From the NCBI RefSeq assembly GCF_003058195.1, contig NZ_QBUH01000004.1, positions 62,001 through 126,000 of the forward strand: 64,000 bases of DNA, written 5' to 3'. The position numbers and the translations under genes are program-made. The notes beneath the pieces are model-generated. The model worked only from the letters and a program-made list of their open reading frames with translations. It was not told the origin of the DNA and made no database searches. This stretch comes from Elizabethkingia sp. YR214 (lineage in GTDB: Bacteria > Bacteroidota > Bacteroidia > Flavobacteriales > Weeksellaceae). Shown here piece after piece: positions 8,412-17,147 of this stretch (positions within the stretch are counted from its first letter, which is position 1; each line of letters opens with the position of its first letter).

Positions 8412-11084
8412 CTATAACCATTGCTGGAATTTCCGGATAAACCATTGTTTCACAAACTGAGTCAGTATACAGTATCCGGTAAGAATTCCCAGAAGATAAG
8501 GGAAATAGGATAGTGGAAGTGGCTGCATTTTCAGGTATCCTGCTATCGGAGTAAAAGGAATGGAAATCCCAATAAGCATAATCAGACTGGTAAGTGCAAC
8601 TACCGGAGCTGCTGCCCAACTCTGAATAAAGGGTATTTTTTTTGTTCTGATAATATGTACAATCAGCGTCTGTGACAATAGACCTTCTACAAACCATCCG
8701 GTCTGAAAAAGACTTTGGTGTTCCGGAGTGTTGGCTTTGAAGATAAAGAACATGACAGCAAAAGTTATATAATCGAAGATTGAACTTAAAGGACCTATAT
8801 ACAGCATAAATTTCTTGATACTGCCGGCATCCCATTTTTTAGGTTTTTCCAGAAAATCCTTGTCCATCGTATCCCATGGGATAGATGACTGGGAGATATC
8901 ATAGAGCAGATTTTGGGTAAGTATTTGTAACGGAAGCATAGGCAAGAATGGTAAAAAGGCGCTTGCACCGATCATACTAAACATATTACCAAAATTGCTA
9001 CTGGCAGTCATCTTTATATATTTGATGATATTTCCAAAAGTTCTTCTACCATAGATAACACCGCTCCGCAAAACCATCAGGTCCTTCTCTAATAATATAA
9101 TATCGGCACTTTCTTTAGCAATATCAGCCCCGGTATCTACAGAAATACCTACATCAGCTTCCTTAATGGCCGCGGCATCATTAATACCATCTCCCATAAA
9201 GCCTACGGTATGTCCTTTTGATTTTAATATTTTTACAATGCGTTGTTTTTGCAATGGACTTACTTTTGCAAAAATTGAATAAAGATCCATATTCTTACTT
9301 AGTTCTTCATCTGAGATTTGATCCAGTTTTTCACCCAGCATTATATTGTTGATAGGAATTCCTACATCATGGCATATTTTTTTCGCCACAATATCATTGT
9401 CTCCGGTAATTACTTTTACCTCTACGCCCAATTTATGCAATGCTTTGATACTAGGCTCTGCGGAAGGTTTTGCAGGATCCAGAAACCCGATAAATCCAGT
9501 AAGGATAAGATTATTTTCATCAGCAACAGAGTAGTTTAGCGGATGATTTCCTTCAAATTCCCGAATGGCAACGAGCAATACACGAAGTCCTTCAGCATTT
9601 AGCTTTTCGGACATTTTGAGAATTTTTTGCTTCATAGCATCATCTAGCGGAACAATATTATCATTCTCAATATGCAGGCTGTGATCGTCTCCGGGATCTA
9701 AGGCATATTTACATAGAGAAAGCATTTCCTCTACGGCACCCTTAGAAATCATCAGGTGTTTGCCTTTGGAAGTATTCAGAACTACGGACATTCTTCTTCT
9801 TTCAAAATCAAAAGGAATTTCGTCCACTTTCATATATAATTCATCGGCTTTCATCAGATTATGTACTTCGGCATGATCCAGAACAGCCTGATCCAAAAGG
9901 TTTTTTAGACCTGTTTGATGGAAGCTGTTGAGATAAGCCCATTTTAGTACTTCATCATCATCCATTCCCCGAACGTTGAGGTGGGTTTCCAGTACGATTT
10001 TATCCAATGTAAGTGTTCCGGTTTTATCCGTACATAGGATATCCATTGCACCTATATTCTGAATAGCATTCAGCCTTTTTACAATAACTTTCTTTTTGCT
10101 CATGTTTACAGCACCTTTTGCAAGGTTAGCCGTAACAATCATAGGCAGCATTTCCGGAGTCAATCCAACTGCAACCGCAATGGCGAACAACAATGCCTGC
10201 ATCCAATCATCTTTTACAAATCCATTGATCAGGAATATAACTGGCGTCATAATCAGCATAAACCGGATAAGAAGGAAGCTTACTTTATTAACACCAATAT
10301 CAAAAGATGTTTCAGGTCGTTTTGAAACAAGATTTCTGCTGATGCTCCCGAAGTAAGTGAAGATACCAGTATTCGCTACCACTACAGTGGCAGAACCACT
10401 TACGACATTGGTACCCATAAAACATATATTCGGAAGAGTCAGCGGATTTTGCTCTTTAGCATCCCGTATCGCAAAGGCATTTTTTTCAACAGGAAGAGCC
10501 TCACCTGTGAGGATAGATTCACTAATAAAAAGGTCTTTACTTTTTAGTATTCTACAGTCCGCAGGCACCATATCACCGGCAGAGAGCAAAACAATATCTC
10601 CCGGAACAATATTAGCAATCTCTATCTCTTCGCTATCTTTAAATTTTCGTTTGGTAAGGCAGCTCGTTTTTACCATTTTCTTTAATGCTTCTGCGGCTTT
10701 GTTACTGCGGAATTCCTGAATAAATCTAAGAATCGTACTGAACAGCAGCATAATGGCAATAATAATGCAGGTGCTAAAGTCTTTCTCTTCGGAAGGAACT
10801 AGTATGGCATCGATGAATAAAGAAATGATAGCAATACAGGCCAGTATATAATTGAATGGATTGAAAAATGAATGGGTAAATTGCTTTAACCATGAAGGCG
10901 CTTTCTGTGTTGCAATTTCATTTTTACCATAGATTTTTACACGGTCTTTTACCGTGTTGTCGCTTAGCCCTTCTTCTGAAGTTTCCAGCATAGCATACAC
11001 CATCTTTTCATTCAATACAGCTGCTTCTTTAAGCTTTACAAGTGCTGCTGAATTAAGATTTTTGTTTGTGGATCTTTTTAACAT
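8412..11084 (-). CDS. mgtA: magnesium-translocating P-type ATPase MgtA
   Basis: P-type (P3B) ATPase importing Mg2+, 890 aa, normal length. Visible elements: actuator TGEALP near residues 193-198, M4 segment GLTPEMLPM, phosphorylation loop CTDKTGTLT with Asp353, hinge GDGINDAAAIKEADVGIS, and a C-terminal set of helices after PWDTMDKDFLEKPKKW, which is characteristic of MgtA. It follows the MgtC-like gene by 23 bp on the same strand and is probably co-transcribed from the promoter at 11913-11982. In enterobacteria mgtA and mgtC are controlled by PhoP, an OmpR-family regulator; here only the 11-bp direct-repeat operator suggests similar control. Confidence 0.95.
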   Translation of the reverse strand: MLKRSTNKNLNSAALVKLKEAAVLNEKMVYAMLETSEEGLSDNTVKDRVKIYGKNEIATQKAPSWLKQFTHSFFNPFNYILACIAIISLFIDAILVPSEEKDFSTCIIIAIMLLFSTILRFIQEFRSNKAAEALKKMVKTSCLTKRKFKDSEEIEIANIVPGDIVLLSAGDMVPADCRILKSKDLFISESILTGEALPVEKNAFAIRDAKEQNPLTLPNICFMGTNVVSGSATVVVANTGIFTYFGSISRNLVSKRPETSFDIGVNKVSFLLIRFMLIMTPVIFLINGFVKDDWMQALLFAIAVAVGLTPEMLPMIVTANLAKGAVNMSKKKVIVKRLNAIQNIGAMDILCTDKTGTLTLDKIVLETHLNVRGMDDDEVLKWAYLNSFHQTGLKNLLDQAVLDHAEVHNLMKADELYMKVDEIPFDFERRRMSVVLNTSKGKHLMISKGAVEEMLSLCKYALDPGDDHSLHIENDNIVPLDDAMKQKILKMSEKLNAEGLRVLLVAIREFEGNHPLNYSVADENNLILTGFIGFLDPAKPSAEPSIKALHKLGVEVKVITGDNDIVAKKICHDVGIPINNIMLGEKLDQISDEELSKNMDLYSIFAKVSPLQKQRIVKILKSKGHTVGFMGDGINDAAAIKEADVGISVDTGADIAKESADIILLEKDLMVLRSGVIYGRRTFGNIIKYIKMTASSNFGNMFSMIGASAFLPFLPMLPLQILTQNLLYDISQSSIPWDTMDKDFLEKPKKWDAGSIKKFMLYIGPLSSIFDYITFAVMFFIFKANTPEHQSLFQTGWFVEGLLSQTLIVHIIRTKKIPFIQSWAAAPVVALTSLIMLIGISIPFTPIAGYLKMQPLPLSYFPYLLGILTGYCILTQFVKQWFIRKFQQWL

Positions 11085-11107
11085 TGTCTCAGTGCTGTTT
11101 TTTAATG

Positions 11108-11806
11108 TTATAAATCGTTTTCGGTACCTATAATTTCCCAGCTTACCTTAATTACCTTGTCTTCTATAGTAAGTCTGCTGGCTGTTTTTTCCATAAAGCT
11201 GTCCTGTGGTACAGAAGCATGAACTTCTGCTGTGATAATAGCATTTTCGGGTGTTCCATTATCATCGCTGGTAAGGGATTTCAGCAGAACCTTGTCATTG
11301 CCGCCTAAGGACTGCATAAGGAGCACACGTATATGATTTTCAACCTCTGTTTTGCATTTAATACTAAGCAGGTATTCTGTATAATGGCTTCTGCTGCTGA
11401 TATTTTTACTAAGTGTTATTCCTAATGGACGCAGAATTAAATGAGTGAGGATAATAAATCCACTGGTAATAGCTGCTTCAAACGGAAGTCCCATTGCACA
11501 TAAAGCTCCAACTGAAGCCGAGCACCAAATGGTAGCAGCGGTATTAAGACCTCTTACGGTAAGCCCGTCTTTCATAATGACTCCACCACCTAAAAAGCCA
11601 ATACCGCTAACGATGTATGATGCTATTCTGCCGGTAGCATCGCCACCTATTCTTATAGAGAGCAGTACAAATGCTGCCGATCCAAGACATACCAATGTAT
11701 TGGTGCGGAGTCCTGCACTTTTCTGGCGCCATTGTCTTTCGAAACCAATGCTGGCTCCCAAAGCAAATGCAATAAAAAGACGAAGTGTAAATTCTAATGT
11801 GTTCAT
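11108..11806 (-). CDS. MgtC/SapB family membrane protein
   Basis: Inner-membrane protein of 232 aa with four to five N-terminal helices and a soluble C-terminal ACT-like region. The conserved MgtC core is present: GASIGFERQWRQKSAGLRTN, followed by GGDATGRIASYIVSGIGFLGGGVI and VRGLNTAATIWCSA. Known for the family: Mg2+ limitation response and, in pathogens, inhibition of F-ATP synthase during intramacrophage growth. Being the full-length (SapB-type) version upstream of mgtA supports a role in Mg2+ homeostasis. It starts about 100 nt downstream of the predicted transcription start. Confidence 0.88.
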   Translation of the reverse strand: MNTLEFTLRLFIAFALGASIGFERQWRQKSAGLRTNTLVCLGSAAFVLLSIRIGGDATGRIASYIVSGIGFLGGGVIMKDGLTVRGLNTAATIWCSASVGALCAMGLPFEAAITSGFIILTHLILRPLGITLSKNISSRSHYTEYLLSIKCKTEVENHIRVLLMQSLGGNDKVLLKSLTSDDNGTPENAIITAEVHASVPQDSFMEKTASRLTIEDKVIKVSWEIIGTENDL

Positions 11807-11912
11807 AACCTTTCTGTTTTAGCATCCGGCCCAGCTTACAGAAAAGTAAAGTGGCAGAATGCTTAGTTGTTGTAATAATGCGGATCGGTATCCATATCTG
11901 TTTTCTTTGCTG

Positions 11913-11982
11913 CAAAGGTAGTCTGGTGTTTTTGGAAAGGCCGTTAGAAAAATCTTAGAATGTAATTAGAAAACCATTAGAA
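11913..11982 (-). promoter_or_regulatory. promoter with four 11-bp-spaced TTCTAA boxes (mgtC-mgtA)
   Basis: The minus-strand -7 element TACCTTTG (11920-11913) is identical to that of the efflux operon. The TTAGAA boxes (plus-strand view) begin at 11944, 11955, 11966 and 11977, again 11 bp apart, with the first box 23 bp from the -7 element. The gap, number and phase of boxes match 7892-7961 exactly while the DNA between them differs, so the pattern is likely selected rather than a recent duplication. Confidence 0.75.
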
Positions 11983-12053
11983 AATAAAGGATTGTAATTT
12001 TTCAAAACTTAGTGAAAAATGTATATTTTTATCTGGGCTTAAGCAATAAAATT

Positions 12054-12938
12054 ATGAACAGAACATATACGATATTGTCATTTCTTTTTACTGTATTATT
12101 TGTTAGCCATATTGAAGCTCAGAACAATACTGAACTTCAGAAAATGGCGGATGCTGATCAGAAATCAAGAATGTCAGGAGAGATAAACTGGAAAATCCTG
12201 AATAAAGAGGATAGTGTGAGAAGGGAAAGAATTTTCCAACTTATAAAGGAAAATAAAGTACAAACAGCAAAAGACCATCTGAATGCAGGAATTGTTTTTC
12301 AACATGGGAATGATACAATAGCCTCAAGGATGGCCGTTCAGAGTTTTGATAAAGCCATAAAACTGGATCCAAGCCTTAATAAATGGTGGTTTGCAGCAGC
12401 AGTTGACAGAGATTTGATGCGTCGGGGAAAACCTCAGATTTATGGTACTCAGTTTATAAGAAACAATACAACAAACGGTAAATGGAAGAGATATGATCTG
12501 GACCCTTCTAAGGTAACCGACGAACAAAGAAAATATTATAAGGTAGAAACAATTAAAGAGCAGGAAGAGAAAGAAAGGCTGATGAATCTAAAATCCGTTG
12601 GACAGTATTATACAAAGGAAAATCCTTCTGTAGATAAACTTGTATTACTGATTAAAGAAGAATTTAAGAAAGGAAAAAATGCTGAATATAATGTCAATGA
12701 AGATGAGATCAATAGTTTTGGTTATAAATTATTGAATGAAAATAAAGAGAATGAAGCTTTGGAGATACTTAAGCTGAATACCCAATTGTACCCTAAAGGA
12801 TGGAATACCTATGATAGCTATGGAGAACTGCTTTTGAAAATGGGAAAAAAAGATGAAGCAAAAAAGAACTACCAAAAATCTCTGAAATTAAATCCTAAGA
12901 ATGAAAATGCTATAAAAGTTTTAAAAGAGCTGAGCTAA
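12054..12938 (+). CDS. secreted TPR-repeat protein (possible DUF6624 N-terminus)
   Basis: 294 aa from the ATG at 12054, which gives a proper signal peptide (LFTVLFVSHIEAQ); an in-frame GTG at 12012 would add 14 residues that spoil it. The N-terminal part (MADADQKSR, then a VFQHG segment and KPQIYGTQF) resembles DUF6624 proteins by eye. The C-terminus has at least one good TPR (SYGELLLKMGKKDEAKKNYQ, then KLNPKN). Probably periplasmic or cell-surface; function unknown. Divergent from mgtC across about 250 bp. Confidence 0.8.
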   Translation: MNRTYTILSFLFTVLFVSHIEAQNNTELQKMADADQKSRMSGEINWKILNKEDSVRRERIFQLIKENKVQTAKDHLNAGIVFQHGNDTIASRMAVQSFDKAIKLDPSLNKWWFAAAVDRDLMRRGKPQIYGTQFIRNNTTNGKWKRYDLDPSKVTDEQRKYYKVETIKEQEEKERLMNLKSVGQYYTKENPSVDKLVLLIKEEFKKGKNAEYNVNEDEINSFGYKLLNENKENEALEILKLNTQLYPKGWNTYDSYGELLLKMGKKDEAKKNYQKSLKLNPKNENAIKVLKELS

Positions 12939-13017
12939 GTAGCTCATATTGCTTAAATACAGGGGATTACTAAAGAATGCATAATTTTTCATAAATTTAA
13001 TCATTGCTTTTACAGTT

Positions 13018-13404
13018 ATGCAGACAATACACCTTAAAAGAGTTTATGAGAAGCCTTCTCCGGAAGATGGTTACAGAGTTCTGGTGGATAGATTATGGCC
13101 AAGAGGAATCTCTAAACCGGAAGCTGATATTGCCGAATGGGATAAAGATTTGGCTCCATCTACAGAGCTCAGAAAATGGTTCCATCATGATCCTGCACTT
13201 TGGACAGAATTTTCTGCAAAATATGAAGCCGAATTGCTGGATAAAAACCCTGGTGTTACGTTTCTGAAAAGGTTAGAAAAAGAAGAAGTAATAACCCTGG
13301 TATATGCTGCAAAAGATGAGAAACACTGCCATCCTTTAGTATTGAAAAAATATCTGGATGGTATTATCGCAAAAAAAGCTAATCAAAATAAACCACAGCC
13401 ATAA
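13018..13404 (+). CDS. DUF488 family protein (YeaO-like)
   Basis: 128 aa cytosolic protein. The family signature is clear: VLVDRLWPRGISK near the N-terminus, WDKDLAPSTELRKWFHHDP in the middle, and LVYAAKDEKHCHPLVLKKYL at the end. Biochemical role is not established for the family. Its stop is followed immediately by the ATG of the next gene, a Crp/Fnr regulator, so the two are translated from one mRNA. Confidence 0.88.
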   Translation: MQTIHLKRVYEKPSPEDGYRVLVDRLWPRGISKPEADIAEWDKDLAPSTELRKWFHHDPALWTEFSAKYEAELLDKNPGVTFLKRLEKEEVITLVYAAKDEKHCHPLVLKKYLDGIIAKKANQNKPQP

Positions 13405-13971
13405 ATGACTGAACATATCGAAAGGATCCAGGCACTCGTTGAAAGTTTTGATGAAGAAACAATGAATGTAATGGATCAGTTAACGACAATTAAACACCTG
13501 AAGAAAGGTGAACTTTTGCTGCAGGAAAATGAGATTTGTCGGAAAAGTTATTTTATGGTAAACGGAATTGCCAGAAAGTTTTTTATTCTGGATAATAAAG
13601 AGATTACAACAGAGTTCTTTTTCGAAGATGATATTGCTGTATCATTTGAGAGCCTTGTGAATCAGAAACCAAGCAAAGAGGTTATTGAATGTTTGACAGA
13701 TGTTACTGTTGAAGCAGTGGATTATAATGCTTTTCAGCAAATTAAGAGACAATATCCACAACTGATGGAATATGTGATTCTGATCACCGAATTATATGCT
13801 ATCTGGCTGGAAGATCGTCTTTTTGATTTTCATGCACGCAGTGCGACAGATCGCTACCTTAATCTGTTGAAAAAATCTCCGGAATATATTCATCATATCA
13901 AACTCACCCATATATCCTCTTATTTGGGGATTTCTCTGGAAACCCTTAGCCGAATCAGAGCAAAAATATAA
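13405..13971 (+). CDS. Crp/Fnr family transcriptional regulator
   Basis: 188 aa: N-terminal cyclic-nucleotide-binding-like beta barrel (KKGELLLQENEICRKSYFMVNG) and a C-terminal helix-turn-helix (THISSYLGISLETLSRIR). The effector site looks degenerate, as in many Bacteroidetes members. Diverged from the two paralogues at 46081 and 62108, which resemble each other much more. Probably co-expressed with the DUF488 gene. Target unknown. Confidence 0.85.
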   Translation: MTEHIERIQALVESFDEETMNVMDQLTTIKHLKKGELLLQENEICRKSYFMVNGIARKFFILDNKEITTEFFFEDDIAVSFESLVNQKPSKEVIECLTDVTVEAVDYNAFQQIKRQYPQLMEYVILITELYAIWLEDRLFDFHARSATDRYLNLLKKSPEYIHHIKLTHISSYLGISLETLSRIRAKI

Positions 13972-14046
13972 TCAAAGATAATGGCAGCACTAGACTCAAA
14001 CTCTAGCGCTACTATCGTTGCTTCTGCGGATATCAATACTGCATAT

Positions 14047-14187
14047 AAAAACATATAGAAACATAGGATTAATTCTATAAAAGAGCTGATGCATAGGAAA
14101 ATAAATTTTTACACATAAGCTATGTACTCTATATTAGTATCGAAGATACCTTCATCAGAGATTAGGAGGCTATGTTTCTATGTGGTT
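14047..14187. repeat. intergenic inverted-repeat element, copy 3
   Basis: About 140 bp, related to 8233-8373. Left arm AAAACATATAGAAACATAG and right arm CTATGTTTCTATGTGGTT are inverted repeats; the interior TTAGTATCGAAGATACC matches copy 2. It occupies most of the 378-bp gap between the Crp/Fnr gene and the DUF418 gene; the rest holds only the extra arm at 14238-14257. Confidence 0.65.
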
Positions 14188-14237
14188 GAAAAGATTCTTT
14201 TTTGAACTTTCACTAGGTTTTAATCCGATATGTTATT

Positions 14238-14257
14238 CTTTTGTTTCTTTTGTGGTT
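14238..14257. repeat. solitary right arm of the inverted-repeat family
   Basis: The 20-mer CTTTTGTTTCTTTTGTGGTT copies the right-arm pattern of copy 1 (CTTTTGTAGCTTTTGTGGTT) and sits 50 bp after the right arm of copy 3. No matching left arm was found nearby. Confidence 0.45.
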
Positions 14258-14349
14258 ATGAATTAAATCTTATAATTCCTGAATTTTTTGACATTTGTCA
14301 AAGGCTGGTTGGTTGGTAATCATGATTTTTGCTGCGGAATATTTGCAAC

Positions 14350-15426
14350 ATGAAGAAAAGGATTATCGGATTTGATCTGGCCAGGGCTTATGCTATTTTT
14401 GGGATGTTTATTGTGAACTTTAATATAGTCTTCGGGAAAGAAGATAATAGTTTCATGAGTAAGTTCCTGACCTTGTTTAGCGGACATTCCAGTACTGTAT
14501 TTGTTATGTTGGCAGGTATGGGGGTAGCACTGATGACAAATCGGATTTCGGAATATACCGATGAAGACAGAAAAAGATTAAGAATAACAATTCTAAAGCG
14601 TGCAGCGTTCCTATTTGTTTTTGGAGTACTTTTTTATCTGTGGTGGCCGGCAGATATCCTGCATTTGTATGGTGGGTATATGAGTATAGGGGCTTTATTG
14701 GTATTCATGGATAAAAAGTACTACCTAATAGCTGCTGCTGTTACTGTAGCAGTCTTTCATATACTATTACTATTCATCCCATACGAAACAGGGTGGGATT
14801 TTGGAAATTTACAATATCTTGACTTTTGGACTATAAAAGGTTTTCTCCGGAATACATTCTACAATGGATGGAATCCTATATTTCCATGGTTTGCATATTT
14901 CGCTGTAGGCTTATATTTAGGGAGGCAGGACTGGACGCAAAAACGAATTCAACGAAAAATGTTTTTAACAGGGCTTGTACTATTCATTTTCATTGAGACA
15001 ATTCGTTTTGTAAGCCCTTATCTTAATCTTAGTCCAAAGGTTATGGAATTTATCCATTCAGATTATATTCCGCCGTTTTTACCTTTTGTGCTCAATACCC
15101 TAAGCTTTGGTATGATGCTTATTGCAGCTTTTATGTATGTAAGTCTCTATATTTCGGATAAGCAATGGGCGATAGATTTGGCTAAAACAGGACAGATGAC
15201 ACTTACACATTATGTATCTCATCTTACGGTTGGTCTTGTTATATTAGCGCTTTTACGGGGTGATTATTATTCAGGAGAATTAGGAGGACAACCACCTTTA
15301 CAGCCGGTTTATATTTTATTATTCTCTGCAGGTTATTTTATCATTAGTATTTATTTCAGCATCTTTTGGAGTAAGAAGTTTAAACAGGGACCTTTGGAAA
15401 TGTTGATGCGAAAAATTTCAAACTAA
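14350..15426 (+). CDS. DUF418 / YeiB-like multi-pass membrane protein
   Basis: 358 aa from the ATG at 14350 (MKKRIIGFDLARAYAIFGM); a longer frame starts at 14329 but adds nothing family-like. About nine to ten membrane segments. The N-terminal GFDLARAYAIFGMFIVN and the C-terminal QMTLTHYVSH are typical of the DUF418/DUF1624 acyltransferase-like clan. Enzymatic activity has not been shown for most members. The gene begins a closely spaced plus-strand run extending to 22.1 kb. Confidence 0.82.
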   Translation: MKKRIIGFDLARAYAIFGMFIVNFNIVFGKEDNSFMSKFLTLFSGHSSTVFVMLAGMGVALMTNRISEYTDEDRKRLRITILKRAAFLFVFGVLFYLWWPADILHLYGGYMSIGALLVFMDKKYYLIAAAVTVAVFHILLLFIPYETGWDFGNLQYLDFWTIKGFLRNTFYNGWNPIFPWFAYFAVGLYLGRQDWTQKRIQRKMFLTGLVLFIFIETIRFVSPYLNLSPKVMEFIHSDYIPPFLPFVLNTLSFGMMLIAAFMYVSLYISDKQWAIDLAKTGQMTLTHYVSHLTVGLVILALLRGDYYSGELGGQPPLQPVYILLFSAGYFIISIYFSIFWSKKFKQGPLEMLMRKISN

Positions 15427-15434
15427 AAAAATTA

Positions 15435-16499
15435 ATGAAGAACGTATTTGATATACTTGAAAATTATATAAAAAAAGTAAAGTTTAATGGAAATATAATG
15501 ATTGCCGAACGACGTAAGGTATTATACACAGGGGCGTTTGGCAATACTTATCATCCGGAAGAAAAAAGAGAACTGAGCAGAGCCTCAGTTTTTGAGCTTG
15601 CGTCTGTCTCCAAACCATTTACAGCTTTTGCCATGTTAAAGGTTTTGGATATATATCATTTGTCTCTGCATACCGACGTAAGGTATTTTCTTCCGGATTT
15701 TCCCTATGAAGGAATTTCCGTTTTTCAGCTACTCAATCATACTTCAGGATTGCCGGACTATATGGAATTGTTTGAAGAGTTTTGGGATAAAACGATTATC
15801 GCAGATAATAGTGATGTACTAGGACTATTAACAGCCATTCGTCCTAAAGCTTATTTTAATCCTGGCGAACAATGGGATTATTGTAATACAGGTTATGTAA
15901 TACTAGCTGTAATTCTGGAAAAAATAACAGGATTTACTTTCCCCGAAGTACTACAGAAGTATATTTTCAGACCACTGGATATGAAAAGTACAATGGTATA
16001 TAACAGGCGGAAAAATCCGCAATTAATTCCTGATTACGCGTTTGGTGTTTTAAGCGATCCGGAAACAGGAAAACTAAAGTTGCCAGATGAAATAAAAGGT
16101 GAAGAGTATGTTTATTATCTGGACGGTATACAAGGTGACGGAACGGTTAACTCTACATTGGATGATCTGTTGATATGGAATAATGCGATACTGGAACAGT
16201 ATTTAGTAGATGAAAAATATCTGAATCTGATGTTTGAACCTACAGTAAATAATGATGGACAAGCATTTCCGTATGGATTAGGATGGGAGCTTGATGAAAA
16301 AAAGAACAGTGAAAAACAGGTATATCATACAGGTGGCTGGCCTGGATATTTTACCTATAATTCGTTATATTTGAATAGCGGAATATCCGTCATTCTGCTC
16401 TGTAATAAGCCTGACTCTGAAGATATTGAAAAGGAAGTACTTCAAAAGTTGGAAGATACAGTTTTCGGCAGAAAAAGAACCCGAACATTATATTCATAA
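15435..16499 (+). CDS. serine hydrolase of the beta-lactamase/PBP4-like (class C fold) family
   Basis: 354 aa. The catalytic SxxK is ELASVSKPFTA (Ser and Lys in SVSK), the YxN motif is DYCNTGYV, and the third motif is HTGGWPGY. No signal peptide or lipobox is visible, so it is probably cytosolic. Members include esterases and D-aminopeptidases; a real beta-lactamase activity is unlikely without export. It starts 9 bp after the DUF418 gene. Confidence 0.87.
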   Translation: MKNVFDILENYIKKVKFNGNIMIAERRKVLYTGAFGNTYHPEEKRELSRASVFELASVSKPFTAFAMLKVLDIYHLSLHTDVRYFLPDFPYEGISVFQLLNHTSGLPDYMELFEEFWDKTIIADNSDVLGLLTAIRPKAYFNPGEQWDYCNTGYVILAVILEKITGFTFPEVLQKYIFRPLDMKSTMVYNRRKNPQLIPDYAFGVLSDPETGKLKLPDEIKGEEYVYYLDGIQGDGTVNSTLDDLLIWNNAILEQYLVDEKYLNLMFEPTVNNDGQAFPYGLGWELDEKKNSEKQVYHTGGWPGYFTYNSLYLNSGISVILLCNKPDSEDIEKEVLQKLEDTVFGRKRTRTLYS

Positions 16500-16512
16500 A
16501 TACTTTCCAATC

Positions 16513-17118
16513 GTGCAGCTCATCATAGAAAAATATAATTCTGACTGGAAAAAGCAGTTTGAAGAACTAAAACAGGAACTGGAAGAATTAACAGCTACAG
16601 TACATACAGATATTCAGCATATAGGAAGTACATCCGTAGAGGGACTTTCTGCAAAGCCAGTTATCGATATTATGGTAGGTGTTAATTCCGAAGAAGATTT
16701 AGATAAAATTCCACTTTTATTATCCGGGAAGCAGTATGTGTATTATGAGAAATATAATGAAGATATGCCTTACCGAAGATTTTTTGTGAGGCTAAAAGCC
16801 AAACCTTCCGAATGGTCTTTTCCTGAACAGATTAATAAAGGTGATGACATTCCGGAGAAGCTGCACGATCATCATTTAAGATTAGCCCATATACATGTAA
16901 TACCTGTGGGCTCGGAACATTGGCTGCGTCATATCGCTTTCCGGGATTACTTGCGGACACATCCTGCTGTACTGACCAAATACCAGAAACTAAAAGAGGA
17001 GCTTGGAAAAAAAGAGTGGAAGGATGGGAATGAATATAATGATGCTAAAAATAATTTTATACAAGATGAAGAACAAAAAGCAATCCGCTGGTATAAAGAA
17101 AATAGTAACAGAAATTAA
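16513..17118 (+). CDS. GrpB family (UPF0157) nucleotidyltransferase-like protein
   Basis: About 201 aa from the GTG at 16513 (M/VQLIIEKYNSDW), which matches the usual N-terminus IxxYxxxW; an earlier in-frame ATG at 16426 lies inside the previous gene. Signature: HIGSTSVEGLSAKPVIDIMVG (nucleotidyltransferase-like GS motif and Asp), DMPYRRFF, and HIHVIPVGSEHW with LAFRDYL-like HIAFRDYLRTHP. The catalytic function of the family is not firmly known. Confidence 0.87.
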   Translation: MQLIIEKYNSDWKKQFEELKQELEELTATVHTDIQHIGSTSVEGLSAKPVIDIMVGVNSEEDLDKIPLLLSGKQYVYYEKYNEDMPYRRFFVRLKAKPSEWSFPEQINKGDDIPEKLHDHHLRLAHIHVIPVGSEHWLRHIAFRDYLRTHPAVLTKYQKLKEELGKKEWKDGNEYNDAKNNFIQDEEQKAIRWYKENSNRN

Positions 17119-17147
17119 ACCTTAATGAGGTTTCAAAAACGTAAAAA

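Noticed and set aside
8338-8835. Long frame on the minus strand overlapping mgtA
   Set aside because: Shifted frame over the 3' end of mgtA; composition (Cys/Ser/Tyr rich) is that of a shadow, and the mgtA motifs are all in the other frame.
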